Position numbers and translations under genes: made by a program
Assembly: GCA_964409355.1 (NCBI GenBank)
Contig: CAYPDC010000010.1
Coordinates: 1 to 54,928, forward strand
DNA length: 54,928 nt
From: PCC-10605 sp964409355
GTDB taxonomy: Bacteria; Cyanobacteriota; Cyanobacteriia; Cyanobacteriales; Cyanobacteriaceae
Direction: 5' to 3'
Part shown: positions 8,259-16,950 of the stretch, in pieces
How positions within the stretch are numbered: the first letter of the stretch is position 1
How the letters are laid out: the number at the start of each line of letters is the position of its first letter
Notes under the pieces: model-generated
What the model was told of the DNA's origin: nothing
The model's database searches: none
The model's input: only the letters and a program-made list of their open reading frames with translations

Positions 8259-9566
8259 ATGAAGAAAACAAAAATTTCAGTACTTTTGAGTTTGTTTATT
8301 AGTATTAACTCGATCACAGTCGGTTGTGGTTTATTAGGAACAAATACCGAAGATACTCCCAATAACGGTGGAAGCAATACTTCTGGCAATGAAGCCCTGA
8401 AACTTGGTGCGTTACTACCAATTACGGGAGATTTATCTTCTATTGGTCAAAATATGCCTAGGGCGGTAGAATTAGCTGTTGAGACGATTAATGCTTGTGG
8501 AGGAGTTAATGATCAACCAGTGACAGTGGTAAAAGAAGATAGTCAAACTGATCCTGTAGCCGGAAGTGCCGCCATGACTAAGTTAGCAGAAGTAGATAAG
8601 GTGGCTGGAGTAGTGGGAGCTTTTGCTAGTAGTGTTTCCACCGCCGCTTTGGATGTTGCGGTGAGGAATAATGTGATGATGATTTCTCCGGGGAGCACTA
8701 GCCCTGTATTCACTAATAGGGCGAAAACTGGTGATTTTAACGGTTATTGGGCAAGAACCGCCCCCCCTGACACTTATCAGGCTCAAGCCTTAGCCGCCCT
8801 CGCCAAAAAACAAGGATTTCAGAATGTTTCTACCGTTGTTATTAACAATGATTATGGGGTGGCTTTTGAGCAGGAATTTGTCAATTCGTTTCAAGACTTA
8901 GGCGGCACGGTGATTAATATTAACAATCCCGTAAGATATGATCCTAAAGCTGTTACTTTAGATAGCGAAGCCGGTGCGGCTTTTGCCAATAATCCTCAAG
9001 CAGTGGTAGGGGTGTTATATGCAGAAACGGGAAGTTTGTTATTACAAGCGGCATTTAAGCAAGGTTTAACCAAGGGGGTGACGATTCTTTTAACCGATGG
9101 TGTTTACTCGGAAGATTTTACCAAACAGGTAGGAAAAACTGCTGATGGTAATTCTATTATTGCAGGGGCATTAGGGACAGTGCCGGGGGCCGATGGTAAG
9201 GCTTTGGATGATTTTCGTACTTTTTGGGCTCAAAAAACTAACAATACTCCCATAACGGCTTTTGTGCCTCACACTTATGATGCTGCGATCTTATTAATGT
9301 TAGCTGCACAGGCGGCAGGGGAAAATACGGGAGAGGCTATTAAGGGTAAAATTCGGGAAGTATCTGGCGGGGAAGGCACGGAAGTCACTGATCCTTGTCA
9401 GGCAATGGAACTCTTAAAAAATGGAGAACAAATTAACTATCAGGGAGCTAGTGGCAATGTAGATATTGATGAAAATGGCGATGTTGTAGGGGTGTATGAC
9501 GTTTGGGAAGTTAAACCATCAGGCTCGATCGAAATTGTTGATAAGGTTGCACCGATCATTCAATAG
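8259..9566 (+). CDS. ABC transporter substrate-binding lipoprotein, branched-chain amino acid type
   Basis: 435 aa. The N-terminus KKTKISVLLSLFI leads to a lipobox-like SITVGC near residue 23, so it should be a lipid-anchored periplasmic protein. After a low-complexity linker rich in N, G and S, the Peripla_BP_6 fold begins at LKLGALLPITGDLSSIGQN and continues with GVVGAFASSVS, MISPGSTSP and VVINNDYGVAF. Cyanobacterial relatives bind neutral amino acids (NatB of the Nat-I system) or are uncharacterised. No permease or ATPase gene is adjacent, which is usual for cyanobacterial Nat components. Confidence 0.85.
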   Translation: MKKTKISVLLSLFISINSITVGCGLLGTNTEDTPNNGGSNTSGNEALKLGALLPITGDLSSIGQNMPRAVELAVETINACGGVNDQPVTVVKEDSQTDPVAGSAAMTKLAEVDKVAGVVGAFASSVSTAALDVAVRNNVMMISPGSTSPVFTNRAKTGDFNGYWARTAPPDTYQAQALAALAKKQGFQNVSTVVINNDYGVAFEQEFVNSFQDLGGTVININNPVRYDPKAVTLDSEAGAAFANNPQAVVGVLYAETGSLLLQAAFKQGLTKGVTILLTDGVYSEDFTKQVGKTADGNSIIAGALGTVPGADGKALDDFRTFWAQKTNNTPITAFVPHTYDAAILLMLAAQAAGENTGEAIKGKIREVSGGEGTEVTDPCQAMELLKNGEQINYQGASGNVDIDENGDVVGVYDVWEVKPSGSIEIVDKVAPIIQ

Positions 9567-9574
9567 AGTTCTGG

Positions 9575-9640
9575 TAAACATTAAGATTTTTCCCTTAGTT
9601 CGGGCTTCTAGCCCGAATTAGGTCGATGTTGGATAAAAGA
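9575..9640. repeat. REP-like repeat, copy d
   Basis: It contains ATTAAGATTTTTCCCTTAG, then a perfect 15-base palindrome CGGGCTTCTAGCCCG at 9601-9615, then a degraded right end (GATGTTGG). The stem could also act as a terminator for the binding-protein gene, which ends at 9566. Confidence 0.65.
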
Positions 9641-9649
9641 TTAAATAAA

Positions 9650-9711
9650 TGAACCATTATTCAGATTTTATGTTATAATCAAAGATGATTAACAACTGAA
9701 TAACTATTCAG
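9650..9711 (+). promoter_or_regulatory. smtA promoter with SmtB-like operators
   Basis: A TATAAT box lies at 9674-9679. Two TGAA...TTCA type dyads flank it: TGAACCATTATTCAGAT at 9650-9666, over the -35 position, and CTGAATAACTATTCAG at 9696-9711. Both resemble the 12-2-12 dyads bound by ArsR/SmtB repressors at cyanobacterial smtA operators, so zinc-relieved repression is likely. No smtB gene is present in this window. Confidence 0.65.
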
Positions 9712-9738
9712 ATATTCATAAATAGGAGAATTTTGATT

Positions 9739-9912
9739 ATGACTACTGCTACAGTAACTCAAATGAAATGTGCCTGTCCTTCTTGTCTGTGTATCGTTGA
9801 CATCAGCAAGGCAATCGCTAAAGATGGACACTATTATTGTTCTGATGCTTGTGCCAATGGGCATATAGAAGGGGAAGGATGTGGTCATCATGGTTGCACC
9901 TGTCATTCATGA
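9739..9912 (+). CDS. smtA: SmtA-type metallothionein
   Basis: 57 aa. Nine Cys occur in the order KCACPSCLC, YYCSDAC, GCGHHGCTC, with His residues at the C-terminal cluster, matching the zinc-binding scheme of Synechococcus SmtA (Zn4Cys9His2). It sequesters Zn and Cd in the cytoplasm. An AGGAGAA Shine-Dalgarno lies at 9724-9730, eight bases before the ATG. The gene ends one base before the thiE stop, so the two genes converge tail to tail. It is too short for many ORF callers. Confidence 0.95.
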   Translation: MTTATVTQMKCACPSCLCIVDISKAIAKDGHYYCSDACANGHIEGEGCGHHGCTCHS

Positions 9913-10989
9913 TTAAACTTCTTCTTTTCTTATATTGAACTCAGGTGGTGTTAGGTTTTGGTTGTTTAATGTTTGTAAGAAATTTCGAGTTACCTGTTTC
10001 GGGTTATTCGCTGTCATAATTGCCCTAACCACAGCCAAATTTTTCGCCCCTGCGTTAATTACTTCTTGCAGATTATCTTCGTCAATGCCACCAATGGCAA
10101 ACCAAGGAATAGAAGCATTTTTTTGGGCATAATTTACATATTCCAATCCTGCGGCTTTTTTTCCCGCTTTAGTGGGAGTTTCATAAACAGGACCTACTCC
10201 GATATAATCGGCTTTATCTTCGATCGCGCTTTGCATTTCTTGGGGATTGGTGGTTGACTTACCAATAATCTTCTCCTTGCCTAATAATTTACGAGCGATG
10301 GCAATTGGTAAATCAGTTTGTCCTAAATGTACTCCATCGGCGTTAACTGCTAAAGCTAAATCGATGCGATCGTTAACGATAAATAAAGCATTATACTGCT
10401 CACATAAATATTTTAATTTACTAGCCTGTTCATATCTAACCAGATCATTTTCATCCTTATGACGATATTGAACTAATTTTAAACCTCCTTGTAAAGCAGA
10501 TTCTACCACTTGATAAAGGTTATCCACAGGGTAAGTAACGAGATATAAATGACATTGAGATAATCTTTGATGACAAGACGGATTCATAAGCTGACTTTCC
10601 AAAATATAAACCTGATAACGCTTATGTTTCATTGTAGAGGCAAACTCACTATTAATCAATTTACCATATTCTTCTAACACCCTTAATGCTTCCTGAATAC
10701 GGCATAAATTAGCCAATAAAACACTATCTATATTTTCCCTTGTCTCCTCCCTCGGATGGGTTAAGCTAGTGCCAACATCATTTATCGTATCCCTTGCCTG
10801 TCGAATTTCTCGACTATGCCACTGAGATAATTCCTGACGGATATGTTTACAAGATTCCGCCATCTTTTGATTATTCAAACCGAAACGACACCATTCTTCA
10901 ATAATTCTTAATCCTTCCCGAGCGCGATCGAAATTAGCATCTAAAATACGGTAAATAACTTTTTCCTGTTCCATTTTTAGTTGTTCCAT
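9913..10989 (-). CDS. thiE: ThiD2-ThiE fusion, thiamine-phosphate synthase
   Basis: 358 aa. The N-terminal 130 or so residues (RILDANFDRAREGLRIIEEW to VLEEYGKL) form the ThiD2 domain found in cyanobacterial ThiE. The C-terminal TIM barrel (about 150-345) has KLVQYRHKDE, NDRIDLALAVNADGVHLGQ, IGKSTTNPQE and IGVGPVYETPTK, the hallmarks of thiamine-phosphate synthase. It joins HMP-PP and thiazole phosphate. The last residues, PPEFNIRKEEV, are encoded by a dispersed 20-bp repeat (9925-9944) that recurs at the end of the MerR gene. Confidence 0.93.
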   Translation of the reverse strand: MEQLKMEQEKVIYRILDANFDRAREGLRIIEEWCRFGLNNQKMAESCKHIRQELSQWHSREIRQARDTINDVGTSLTHPREETRENIDSVLLANLCRIQEALRVLEEYGKLINSEFASTMKHKRYQVYILESQLMNPSCHQRLSQCHLYLVTYPVDNLYQVVESALQGGLKLVQYRHKDENDLVRYEQASKLKYLCEQYNALFIVNDRIDLALAVNADGVHLGQTDLPIAIARKLLGKEKIIGKSTTNPQEMQSAIEDKADYIGVGPVYETPTKAGKKAAGLEYVNYAQKNASIPWFAIGGIDEDNLQEVINAGAKNLAVVRAIMTANNPKQVTRNFLQTLNNQNLTPPEFNIRKEEV

Positions 10990-11069
10990 CTAAATTGATA
11001 ATATAGCAATCAGGAATCTTATGTGAGAAATCATAACCCCATAAAAACACGCCCTACTGCATGATAATT

Positions 11070-11094
11070 CTGACACCTGACACCTACCCTCACC
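11070..11094. repeat. Heptamer tandem repeat (CTGACAC type)
   Basis: Two CTGACAC units are followed by CTACCCT and CACC in the intergenic space before queG. The complementary heptamer GTGTCAG is repeated at 50561 and 45402. Such seven-base repeats are common in cyanobacterial intergenic DNA. Confidence 0.5.
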
Positions 11095-11175
11095 AGATTC
11101 TTATGAATCATAACTGACTGCTATATAATTAATCTTAATCTCTGTTATCCTTGCTTTTACTGCTATTCTCTGAAA

Positions 11176-12117
11176 ATGGAAACATTTAGCCAAGAAATTA
11201 AACAACAAGCCTTAAAAATAGGATTCGATCGAGTCGGTATTGTCGATATTACTCTTAACCAAGAAATACAGCAAGAAAACAGAAAAAGACTAGAAAAATG
11301 GCTTAATCAAGGCTACAATGCCCAAATGCAATGGATGGATAATCCAAAACGCCAAGATATTAGGCTATGTTGGGAAGAAGTCAAATCAATTATTTGTGTT
11401 GCCCTTAACTACTATACTCCCCATCAACATTCTAACGATCTGGAAATAGGTAAAATTTCTCGTTATGGTTGGGGTAGAGACTATCATAGAATTATTACCA
11501 AAAAATTAAAAATATTTGCTCAATGGCTATTAGAAAAAAACCCTCAAACTAAGGTAAAATATTATGTGGACACTGGACCAATTCAAGATAAATTTTGGGC
11601 GCAACAAGCAGGTATCGGTTGGGTAGCCAAAAATGCGAATCTAATTACCAGAGATTATGGTAGTTGGGTATTTTTAGGAGAAATTCTCACCAATTTACCA
11701 TTAAAATCAGATCAAGCCCATACTAATCATTGTGGTACTTGTACCCGTTGTTTAATGGCTTGTCCCACTCAGGCAATAACTGAATCTTATGTGATAGACG
11801 CTAATCGTTGTATTGCCTATCATACCATTGAAAACCGTGATCCTCAACTACCAGACGAGATTGCAAAAAATATGAATGGTTGGGTAGCAGGATGTGATAT
11901 TTGTCAAGATGTTTGCCCTTGGAATGAACGTTTTGCCCAAGAAACAAAGGTTTGTGACTTTCATCCTTATCCTGATAATTTATACCCCAAGTTAAAGGAT
12001 TTATCACAAATGACAGAGGAGGAATGGGATAAACGTTTTCAAGGTTCAGCACTCAGACGTATTAAGCCTGAAATGTGGCGACGCAACGCAGAAGTACAAT
12101 TAAGAATTAAGAATTAA
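11176..12117 (+). CDS. queG: Epoxyqueuosine reductase QueG
   Basis: 313 aa. The family start is LKIGFDRVGI. The cobalamin-binding and catalytic region includes YYVDTGPIQDKFWAQQAG, with the catalytic Asp in VDTGP, then GWVAKNANLI. Two 4Fe-4S sites follow: CGTCTRCLMACP and CDICQDVCPW. It performs the last step of queuosine synthesis in tRNA. The final residues IKN and the stop are encoded inside a heptamer repeat (AATTAAG units, 12098-12118), so the natural C-terminus may have been altered. Confidence 0.95.
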   Translation: METFSQEIKQQALKIGFDRVGIVDITLNQEIQQENRKRLEKWLNQGYNAQMQWMDNPKRQDIRLCWEEVKSIICVALNYYTPHQHSNDLEIGKISRYGWGRDYHRIITKKLKIFAQWLLEKNPQTKVKYYVDTGPIQDKFWAQQAGIGWVAKNANLITRDYGSWVFLGEILTNLPLKSDQAHTNHCGTCTRCLMACPTQAITESYVIDANRCIAYHTIENRDPQLPDEIAKNMNGWVAGCDICQDVCPWNERFAQETKVCDFHPYPDNLYPKLKDLSQMTEEEWDKRFQGSALRRIKPEMWRRNAEVQLRIKN

Positions 12118-12125
12118 GAATGAAT
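12098..12125. repeat. Heptamer tandem repeat overlapping the queG stop
   Basis: Three AATTAAG units and one AATGAAT run across the queG stop codon at 12115-12117. The repeat supplies the last codons of queG and its terminator codon, showing that heptamer expansion reaches into coding DNA. Confidence 0.6.
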
Positions 12126-12157
12126 AATAAACCAACTCCCAACTTCTAACTCTTATC

Positions 12158-12790
12158 ATGACTTCCAAAGTGCTAATTTTTGATTTTGATGGTACGATCG
12201 CAGATAGTCGTATGACACTGGTAAAAATAGCCAATGAATTAGCAGAAGAATTTGGATATGAGCCGGTGACACAAAGAGATATTATCAGATTGAGTAATCT
12301 TAGTTCTAAAGATGTTATTGTACAATTGCCTATTCCTGCTTATAAAATACCTTTTTTGTTAAGAAGAGTAAAGAAAGAATTAAATCAACATATTATTGAT
12401 TTAAAACCCTTTGAAGGAATACAGGATGCTTTAGCTTCTTTAAAGCAAAAAAATTATTATTTAGGAATAATTACATCTAATTCGGCGGAAAATGTGTTGC
12501 AATTTTTGAAAAAGAATGAGTTAAATCAATATTTTGATTTTGTTGATTCGGCTAACACTCTCTTTGGCAAACATAAAACTATTAATAACGCTATTCGCAA
12601 ACATAAACTTTTAAAAGAGAAAATTATTTATGTGGGAGATGAAACTCGTGATATTCAAGCGGCAAAAAAAAGTAAAATCAAAGTGGCGGCAGTAACTTGG
12701 GGTTTTAATTCCGTTCATGTTTTAACCAAATATAATCCTGACTTTATCCTAGATCAACCACAACAACTCCTAGAAATTATTAATTTATAG
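12158..12790 (+). CDS. HAD-family hydrolase
   Basis: 210 aa. Motif I is LIFDFDGTIADSR at residues 6-18, with the nucleophile and acid Asp pair. Motif II is the Thr/Ser in LGIITSNS (about 108), motif III is the Lys region near 140, and motif IV is VGDETRDI (about 168). The helical cap between residues 20 and 85 makes it a subfamily I phosphatase, similar to phosphoglycolate phosphatase-like proteins. The substrate is uncertain. It stands 40 bases after queG. Confidence 0.85.
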   Translation: MTSKVLIFDFDGTIADSRMTLVKIANELAEEFGYEPVTQRDIIRLSNLSSKDVIVQLPIPAYKIPFLLRRVKKELNQHIIDLKPFEGIQDALASLKQKNYYLGIITSNSAENVLQFLKKNELNQYFDFVDSANTLFGKHKTINNAIRKHKLLKEKIIYVGDETRDIQAAKKSKIKVAAVTWGFNSVHVLTKYNPDFILDQPQQLLEIINL

Positions 12791-12872
12791 AATATTTTTA
12801 TCAAATCTTAATTATTGATGACTCACTGGGTAATCTATCATAGTAATATAAACCCGTAGGAAGTTTATTATC

Positions 12873-15260
12873 ATGACAAAAATCCATCCTCAGTGCGAAA
12901 ACCTTGCCCCTCAAGTTAATCAGGTACTAGAATTATTACAGAAAAATCACCAGATGCGATCGCACCTAGACACTTATCCTGTAGAAACATCTCTGAGAAA
13001 AGCCATTTCTCCCCGTTTTGAGATAGTATTCGCAGGCGCATTTAGTGCAGGAAAATCCATGTTAATCAATGCTTTATTAGAGCGTGAATTACTGTATAGT
13101 GCAGAAGGTCACGCTACAGGCATTGAATGTTATATCGAGTATGCAACCTTAGATAAAGAAAGGGTTGTCATGACGTTTTTGAGTGAAACGGAGATTTTAC
13201 AACAAATTATCGCCATTTCTCAACGGGTAAACATTAACCTCCAAGACGTATCCATCACCGACTCTCATATCATTGAAGGCATTAAACAAAAATGTCAGGA
13301 GATTATTGACAAAGAAGGAGGGGTAAATAAATCGGAATTGGCAAAACAGGCAAACGCCTTGATGTTATTAGCGGAGGGTTTTGAAAGCAACAAAGACAAG
13401 ATTAAACCCCATGATAACGCCACCTATTCCATGGAGCAATTTAATTTTAATAACCTCACCGAAGCCGCCAGTTATGCCAGACGAGGCAAAAATTCCGCCG
13501 TCTTAAAACGCCTTGACTATTATTGCTATCATCCCCTTTTAGAAGATGGTAACGTCTTGGTTGACTTACCCGGCATTGACGCACCCATCGAAAAAGATGC
13601 TAAACTCTCCTTTGATAAAATTGCCAATCCTGACACCTCTTTGGTTATCTGTGTTTTGAAACCTGCTTCTGCTGGTGATTTAACCCAAAAAGAAACAGAA
13701 TTACTAGAGACGATTAGATCGAATCCTGCCATCCGAGACAGAGTTTTTTATGTCTTTAATCGCATTGATGAAACGTGGTATGCTGGACAATTAAGACAAC
13801 GACTAGATAATTTAATCAATTCCGATTTTAGTCATACTAATCGAGTCTATAAAACCAGTGGTTTATTAGGTTTTTATGGCAGTCAAATTAAAAATACATC
13901 GGAAGTAAATCGCTTTGGTTTAGATAGCATTTTTGCCGATAGTATTAAAGGTATTGGCGGAGTGGAAGAAACCCCTCAATTTGTCAGTGAATTTAACAAT
14001 TATTGTGCTAATTCAGGTAAGCTAACTGCTACTAATTTTCGAGTATCTGTTAATGGTTATGATACCCCTAATCAAAACTACGTCAGAATTTTAAAAGAGT
14101 GGGGAATGCCTTTAATAGACAAATTAATTCAGGATAGTGGGATTATCTTTTTTAAGGAAGAAATTACCCGTTATTTAACAGAAGAAAAACGTCCAGAATT
14201 GTTTAAACATTTAGCTGATGACTTACAACCTTTATGCTTGGCTTTGAAGAAAGAATATCAAACTCAACAACGAGAATTAGATAGTCAACCCCAAGAAATT
14301 GAGTTAATGAAACAACAAGAATTAACTCGTTTAAATAATAAGTTGCAGGAAATTGGCAACGATTTTTATAGTTATCTTGATGAAGAAGTAAATTGTCTCA
14401 TTAACCATGAAAATAAACAATTTAATCAAGATTTTCAACAGCTACAAAGTCGTTTTGTCAATCATCTTGATGAGTTATTAGACACTTTTTCTGTCAGTGA
14501 CACCTATAGTTTAGCAGTCAAAGCACACCCTCGCAATCAAACCGCGCCTTTAATTGCCGTCTTAGTAGAGGCTTTATACTATATCTCTAATTCCCTCGAA
14601 GATGTCTTGATTGAGGAATTGCAATATTTAGTCTTTAACTACGTCAATGATTTGGTGACAGAGGTGAGAAAACAGGGATTTTATCTCGAATTAACTCGCT
14701 TGTTAAATAGTGATGCGGGAATTTATGATGAGTTATCGGCTTTAGAAAATAAGCTATATGACGCATTAAAAGCCGTTGCAACCTCAGAGTGCGATCGCTA
14801 TGTCCGAGAAACACCTCAGTTTTACAGTGAAGGTACATTTTCTATTTATCAATTCCGAGAAACCTTAAAACAGACATCACAAGCCTATGATGCTTCTTCA
14901 ATGGTAGAAGCTGAACCAGCAATTCGACAACTATTAAAACTAGATTTTGAGCCGAAAGTAAGTAAAACAATTCGGCAGGTTTTTCGACAAACCATCAATC
15001 AAAATATCAAGACAAATTTGCTACCTTTAGCCAAACAATTAGCGGATAATATTCTGCAACAATATGATATTGCGAGAGAGAATTTACAGCAAACATTAGA
15101 GCAAGAAGCGAAGGAAAAAATCGCTTATAATCAACAATTAATGACAGAAATTAAACAGGATATTATTACCTATAATGAGGCTATTTCTAGTATTAATAAC
15201 TGTTTAGAAGCGATGAAAGTTTTTGAGAATAAACTGCCTTCAATCAATCTTCTTGACTAA
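12873..15260 (+). CDS. Bacterial dynamin-like GTPase
   Basis: 795 aa. The P-loop GAFSAGKS is at residues 55-62. A G2-like Thr lies around TGIECY. G3 is NVLVDLPGID near residue 230, and the G4-type FNRIDE is near residue 290. The rest is long helical stalk with repeated Gln/Glu-rich stretches (about 460-560 and 700-790), typical of dynamin-like proteins that bind and reshape membranes. The N-terminal 50 residues are helical, the usual neck. There is no obvious long transmembrane segment; the paddle may be the hydrophobic VLVEALYYISN region near residue 570. Single copy here, although bacterial dynamins often come in pairs. Confidence 0.85.
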   Translation: MTKIHPQCENLAPQVNQVLELLQKNHQMRSHLDTYPVETSLRKAISPRFEIVFAGAFSAGKSMLINALLERELLYSAEGHATGIECYIEYATLDKERVVMTFLSETEILQQIIAISQRVNINLQDVSITDSHIIEGIKQKCQEIIDKEGGVNKSELAKQANALMLLAEGFESNKDKIKPHDNATYSMEQFNFNNLTEAASYARRGKNSAVLKRLDYYCYHPLLEDGNVLVDLPGIDAPIEKDAKLSFDKIANPDTSLVICVLKPASAGDLTQKETELLETIRSNPAIRDRVFYVFNRIDETWYAGQLRQRLDNLINSDFSHTNRVYKTSGLLGFYGSQIKNTSEVNRFGLDSIFADSIKGIGGVEETPQFVSEFNNYCANSGKLTATNFRVSVNGYDTPNQNYVRILKEWGMPLIDKLIQDSGIIFFKEEITRYLTEEKRPELFKHLADDLQPLCLALKKEYQTQQRELDSQPQEIELMKQQELTRLNNKLQEIGNDFYSYLDEEVNCLINHENKQFNQDFQQLQSRFVNHLDELLDTFSVSDTYSLAVKAHPRNQTAPLIAVLVEALYYISNSLEDVLIEELQYLVFNYVNDLVTEVRKQGFYLELTRLLNSDAGIYDELSALENKLYDALKAVATSECDRYVRETPQFYSEGTFSIYQFRETLKQTSQAYDASSMVEAEPAIRQLLKLDFEPKVSKTIRQVFRQTINQNIKTNLLPLAKQLADNILQQYDIARENLQQTLEQEAKEKIAYNQQLMTEIKQDIITYNEAISSINNCLEAMKVFENKLPSINLLD

Positions 15261-15277
15261 CCATTTTCAAATGGTAA

Positions 15278-15303
15278 GTTGGGTTTCGTTCCCTCTACCC
15301 AAC
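15278..15303. repeat. GTTGGGTTTCG-type hairpin repeat, copy 1
   Basis: GTTGGGTTTCGTT pairs imperfectly with CTACCCAAC. Two further copies follow at 15431-15454 and 15521-15550. This kind of hairpin is widespread between cyanobacterial genes. Here it may end the dynamin-like transcript. Confidence 0.6.
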
Positions 15304-15351
15304 ATTAATTAATAATAAAAAGTATAGTAATTAGTTATGAGTTTTGAGAAT

Positions 15352-15395
15352 ATTATCCCCCCTAACCCCCCTTAAATAAAGGGGGAATTTAGTTG
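15352..15395. repeat. C-rich hairpin repeat resembling the MITE core
   Basis: CCCCCCTAACCCCCCTT followed by AAAGGGGGAATTTA can fold as a hairpin. The same core sits in the middle of the 104-bp MITE, but here there are no MITE terminal repeats or TWA duplication, so I list it separately. Confidence 0.55.
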
Positions 15396-15430
15396 AAATT
15401 TCTCATAAATGATTCCTGATTGCTATAGTA

Positions 15431-15454
15431 GGTTGGGTTGAGGTAACGAAACCC
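15431..15454. repeat. GTTGGGTT-type hairpin repeat, copy 2
   Basis: GTTGGGTTGAGG and CGAAACCCAAC pair as a stem; inverted relative to copy 1. Confidence 0.6.
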
Positions 15455-15520
15455 AACATTAACCGATAATACCAAACATTAAAGGATCATAAATAGTCAT
15501 CAGTAATGAGTATTTAAGTT

Positions 15521-15550
15521 GTTGGGTTACGAGTCACGCTAACCCAACCT
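15521..15550. repeat. GTTGGGTT-type hairpin repeat, copy 3
   Basis: GTTGGGTTACG and GCTAACCCAACCT form the stem around GAGTCAC. It lies 26 bases upstream of the KGK gene. Confidence 0.6.
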
Positions 15551-15575
15551 AAGAGTTAATTTACATAGAAAAAAT

Positions 15576-15908
15576 ATGAATGATAATAATTATAAACCTC
15601 TTGAAAATGAATCCCATGCCATTAACATTATTGATAAAAAAATGTGCAGATATGTTGATGAATCAATGTTTAAATTAGGGCATTTAATTGAGGGGATAAA
15701 GTGTCAATTAGTTAATCTTTCCCGTGAAGATTTAAGAAATAATGAGAATAAAGATAAGCGTAAAAAATGGTTAGATGAAGGGGTAGAAGTAGAAGTTTTA
15801 AAAGTTGGCTCTTTAGCTTGGCAAAAGGGTAAATTAAGGGTTAAAGTTACGATAGAATTTTGCCCTGATGATGAGTCTAATTGTTTAGATGAATTTAGAG
15901 AAAATTAA
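15576..15908 (+). CDS. KGK-domain protein
   Basis: 110 aa. The C-terminal half has the signature of the cyanobacterial KGK family: WLDEGVEVEVLKVGSLAWQK, then GKLRVKVTIEFCPDD, including the Lys-Gly-Lys triplet that names it. The role of the family is unknown. The gene is preceded by three hairpin repeats and has no operon partner; the 290 bases after it show no other gene. Confidence 0.75.
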   Translation: MNDNNYKPLENESHAINIIDKKMCRYVDESMFKLGHLIEGIKCQLVNLSREDLRNNENKDKRKKWLDEGVEVEVLKVGSLAWQKGKLRVKVTIEFCPDDESNCLDEFREN

Positions 15909-16198
15909 TTAAAGAAAATAAATGAATGCTATAATTTTGATGGGCAATACCAACTCTAAAGCGGTTAATGATATAAATTTACAAATCTTTCTGCGAAGCA
16001 GATCGACGGGGAAATGGTGCGATCGCACTATAATTTATGTTAATCTTAATCGAGAACTAAAGGCTATATCTCGCAAAATTTTGGCATTGAGTCATTAAGT
16101 TGACAACAGTGAACAAAGTTCAACCCCCAAGCAATTTTTTGGTGAATTGTTATAATTAAATAACAATATAGTTAAATAAAAATTTTTAAATAATTACT

Positions 16199-16873
16199 GT
16201 GACATCAGAGGAAAAAAGACAAGTTATAAAAAATCTCGTTGAGAAACATTCTAGTAGTAATCAACCCTTTGCATGGTTTGAAGAATTATACGCCTCTGCT
16301 AAAAATGATCCTACTTTCATCCCTTGGGCAAAATTAGAGGCGACTTCCCATCTACAAGAGTGGTTAAAAACTCATCAGCCAACGAAAGAAAATACAACTT
16401 TAACGGCGGTGGTTGTGGGTTGTGGTTTGGGAGATGATGCGGAGTTACTTCAGGAAGCAGGTTTTCAGGTTACGGCTTTTGATATATCTCCTACGGCGAT
16501 TAATTGGTGTCGTCAGCGTTTCCCTGATACGAAGGTGAATTATGTCTGTGCTGATATTTTTCAGTCACCGATAGAATGGGAAAAGCAGTTTGATTTCGTC
16601 TGGGAATGTCGCACGATTCAAGCCTTACCTTTAGATGTGAGAGAGGATGCCATTAGGGCAGTTGTATCTTTGGTTAAACCCACCGGCACATTGTTAATGT
16701 TTACCCATTATCATACTGGAAAGGAACCGCCTTCTGGTCCTCCTTGGGCTTTGTCTGAGGATGATTTAGGCTATTTTACCCGTTTAGGTTTAAAGGAAAA
16801 TCAGCGTGCGATCGACTCTTTGCATGAGGGTAAGACGGATATTTTGTTATTGGAGTATGGTTTTTTTGTTTAA
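16199..16873 (+). CDS. TPMT-like class I methyltransferase
   Basis: 224 aa, GTG start. SAM motif I is TAVVVGCGLGDDAELL (about residues 65-80), with the acidic post-motif VTAFDIS, and the WECRTIQALP block near 142. The N-terminal FAWFEELYASA and the overall order resemble thiopurine S-methyltransferase-like proteins. The substrate is unknown. The DICT kinase gene begins 77 bases downstream on the same strand, so the two may be linked. Confidence 0.75.
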   Translation: MTSEEKRQVIKNLVEKHSSSNQPFAWFEELYASAKNDPTFIPWAKLEATSHLQEWLKTHQPTKENTTLTAVVVGCGLGDDAELLQEAGFQVTAFDISPTAINWCRQRFPDTKVNYVCADIFQSPIEWEKQFDFVWECRTIQALPLDVREDAIRAVVSLVKPTGTLLMFTHYHTGKEPPSGPPWALSEDDLGYFTRLGLKENQRAIDSLHEGKTDILLLEYGFFV

Positions 16874-16950
16874 ATTAATGTGAAAGAATTTGCTAAGAAT
16901 GTAGCTTATTGATCATAATTAAAGTAATAATAAATCATTCTTCTGATTCG

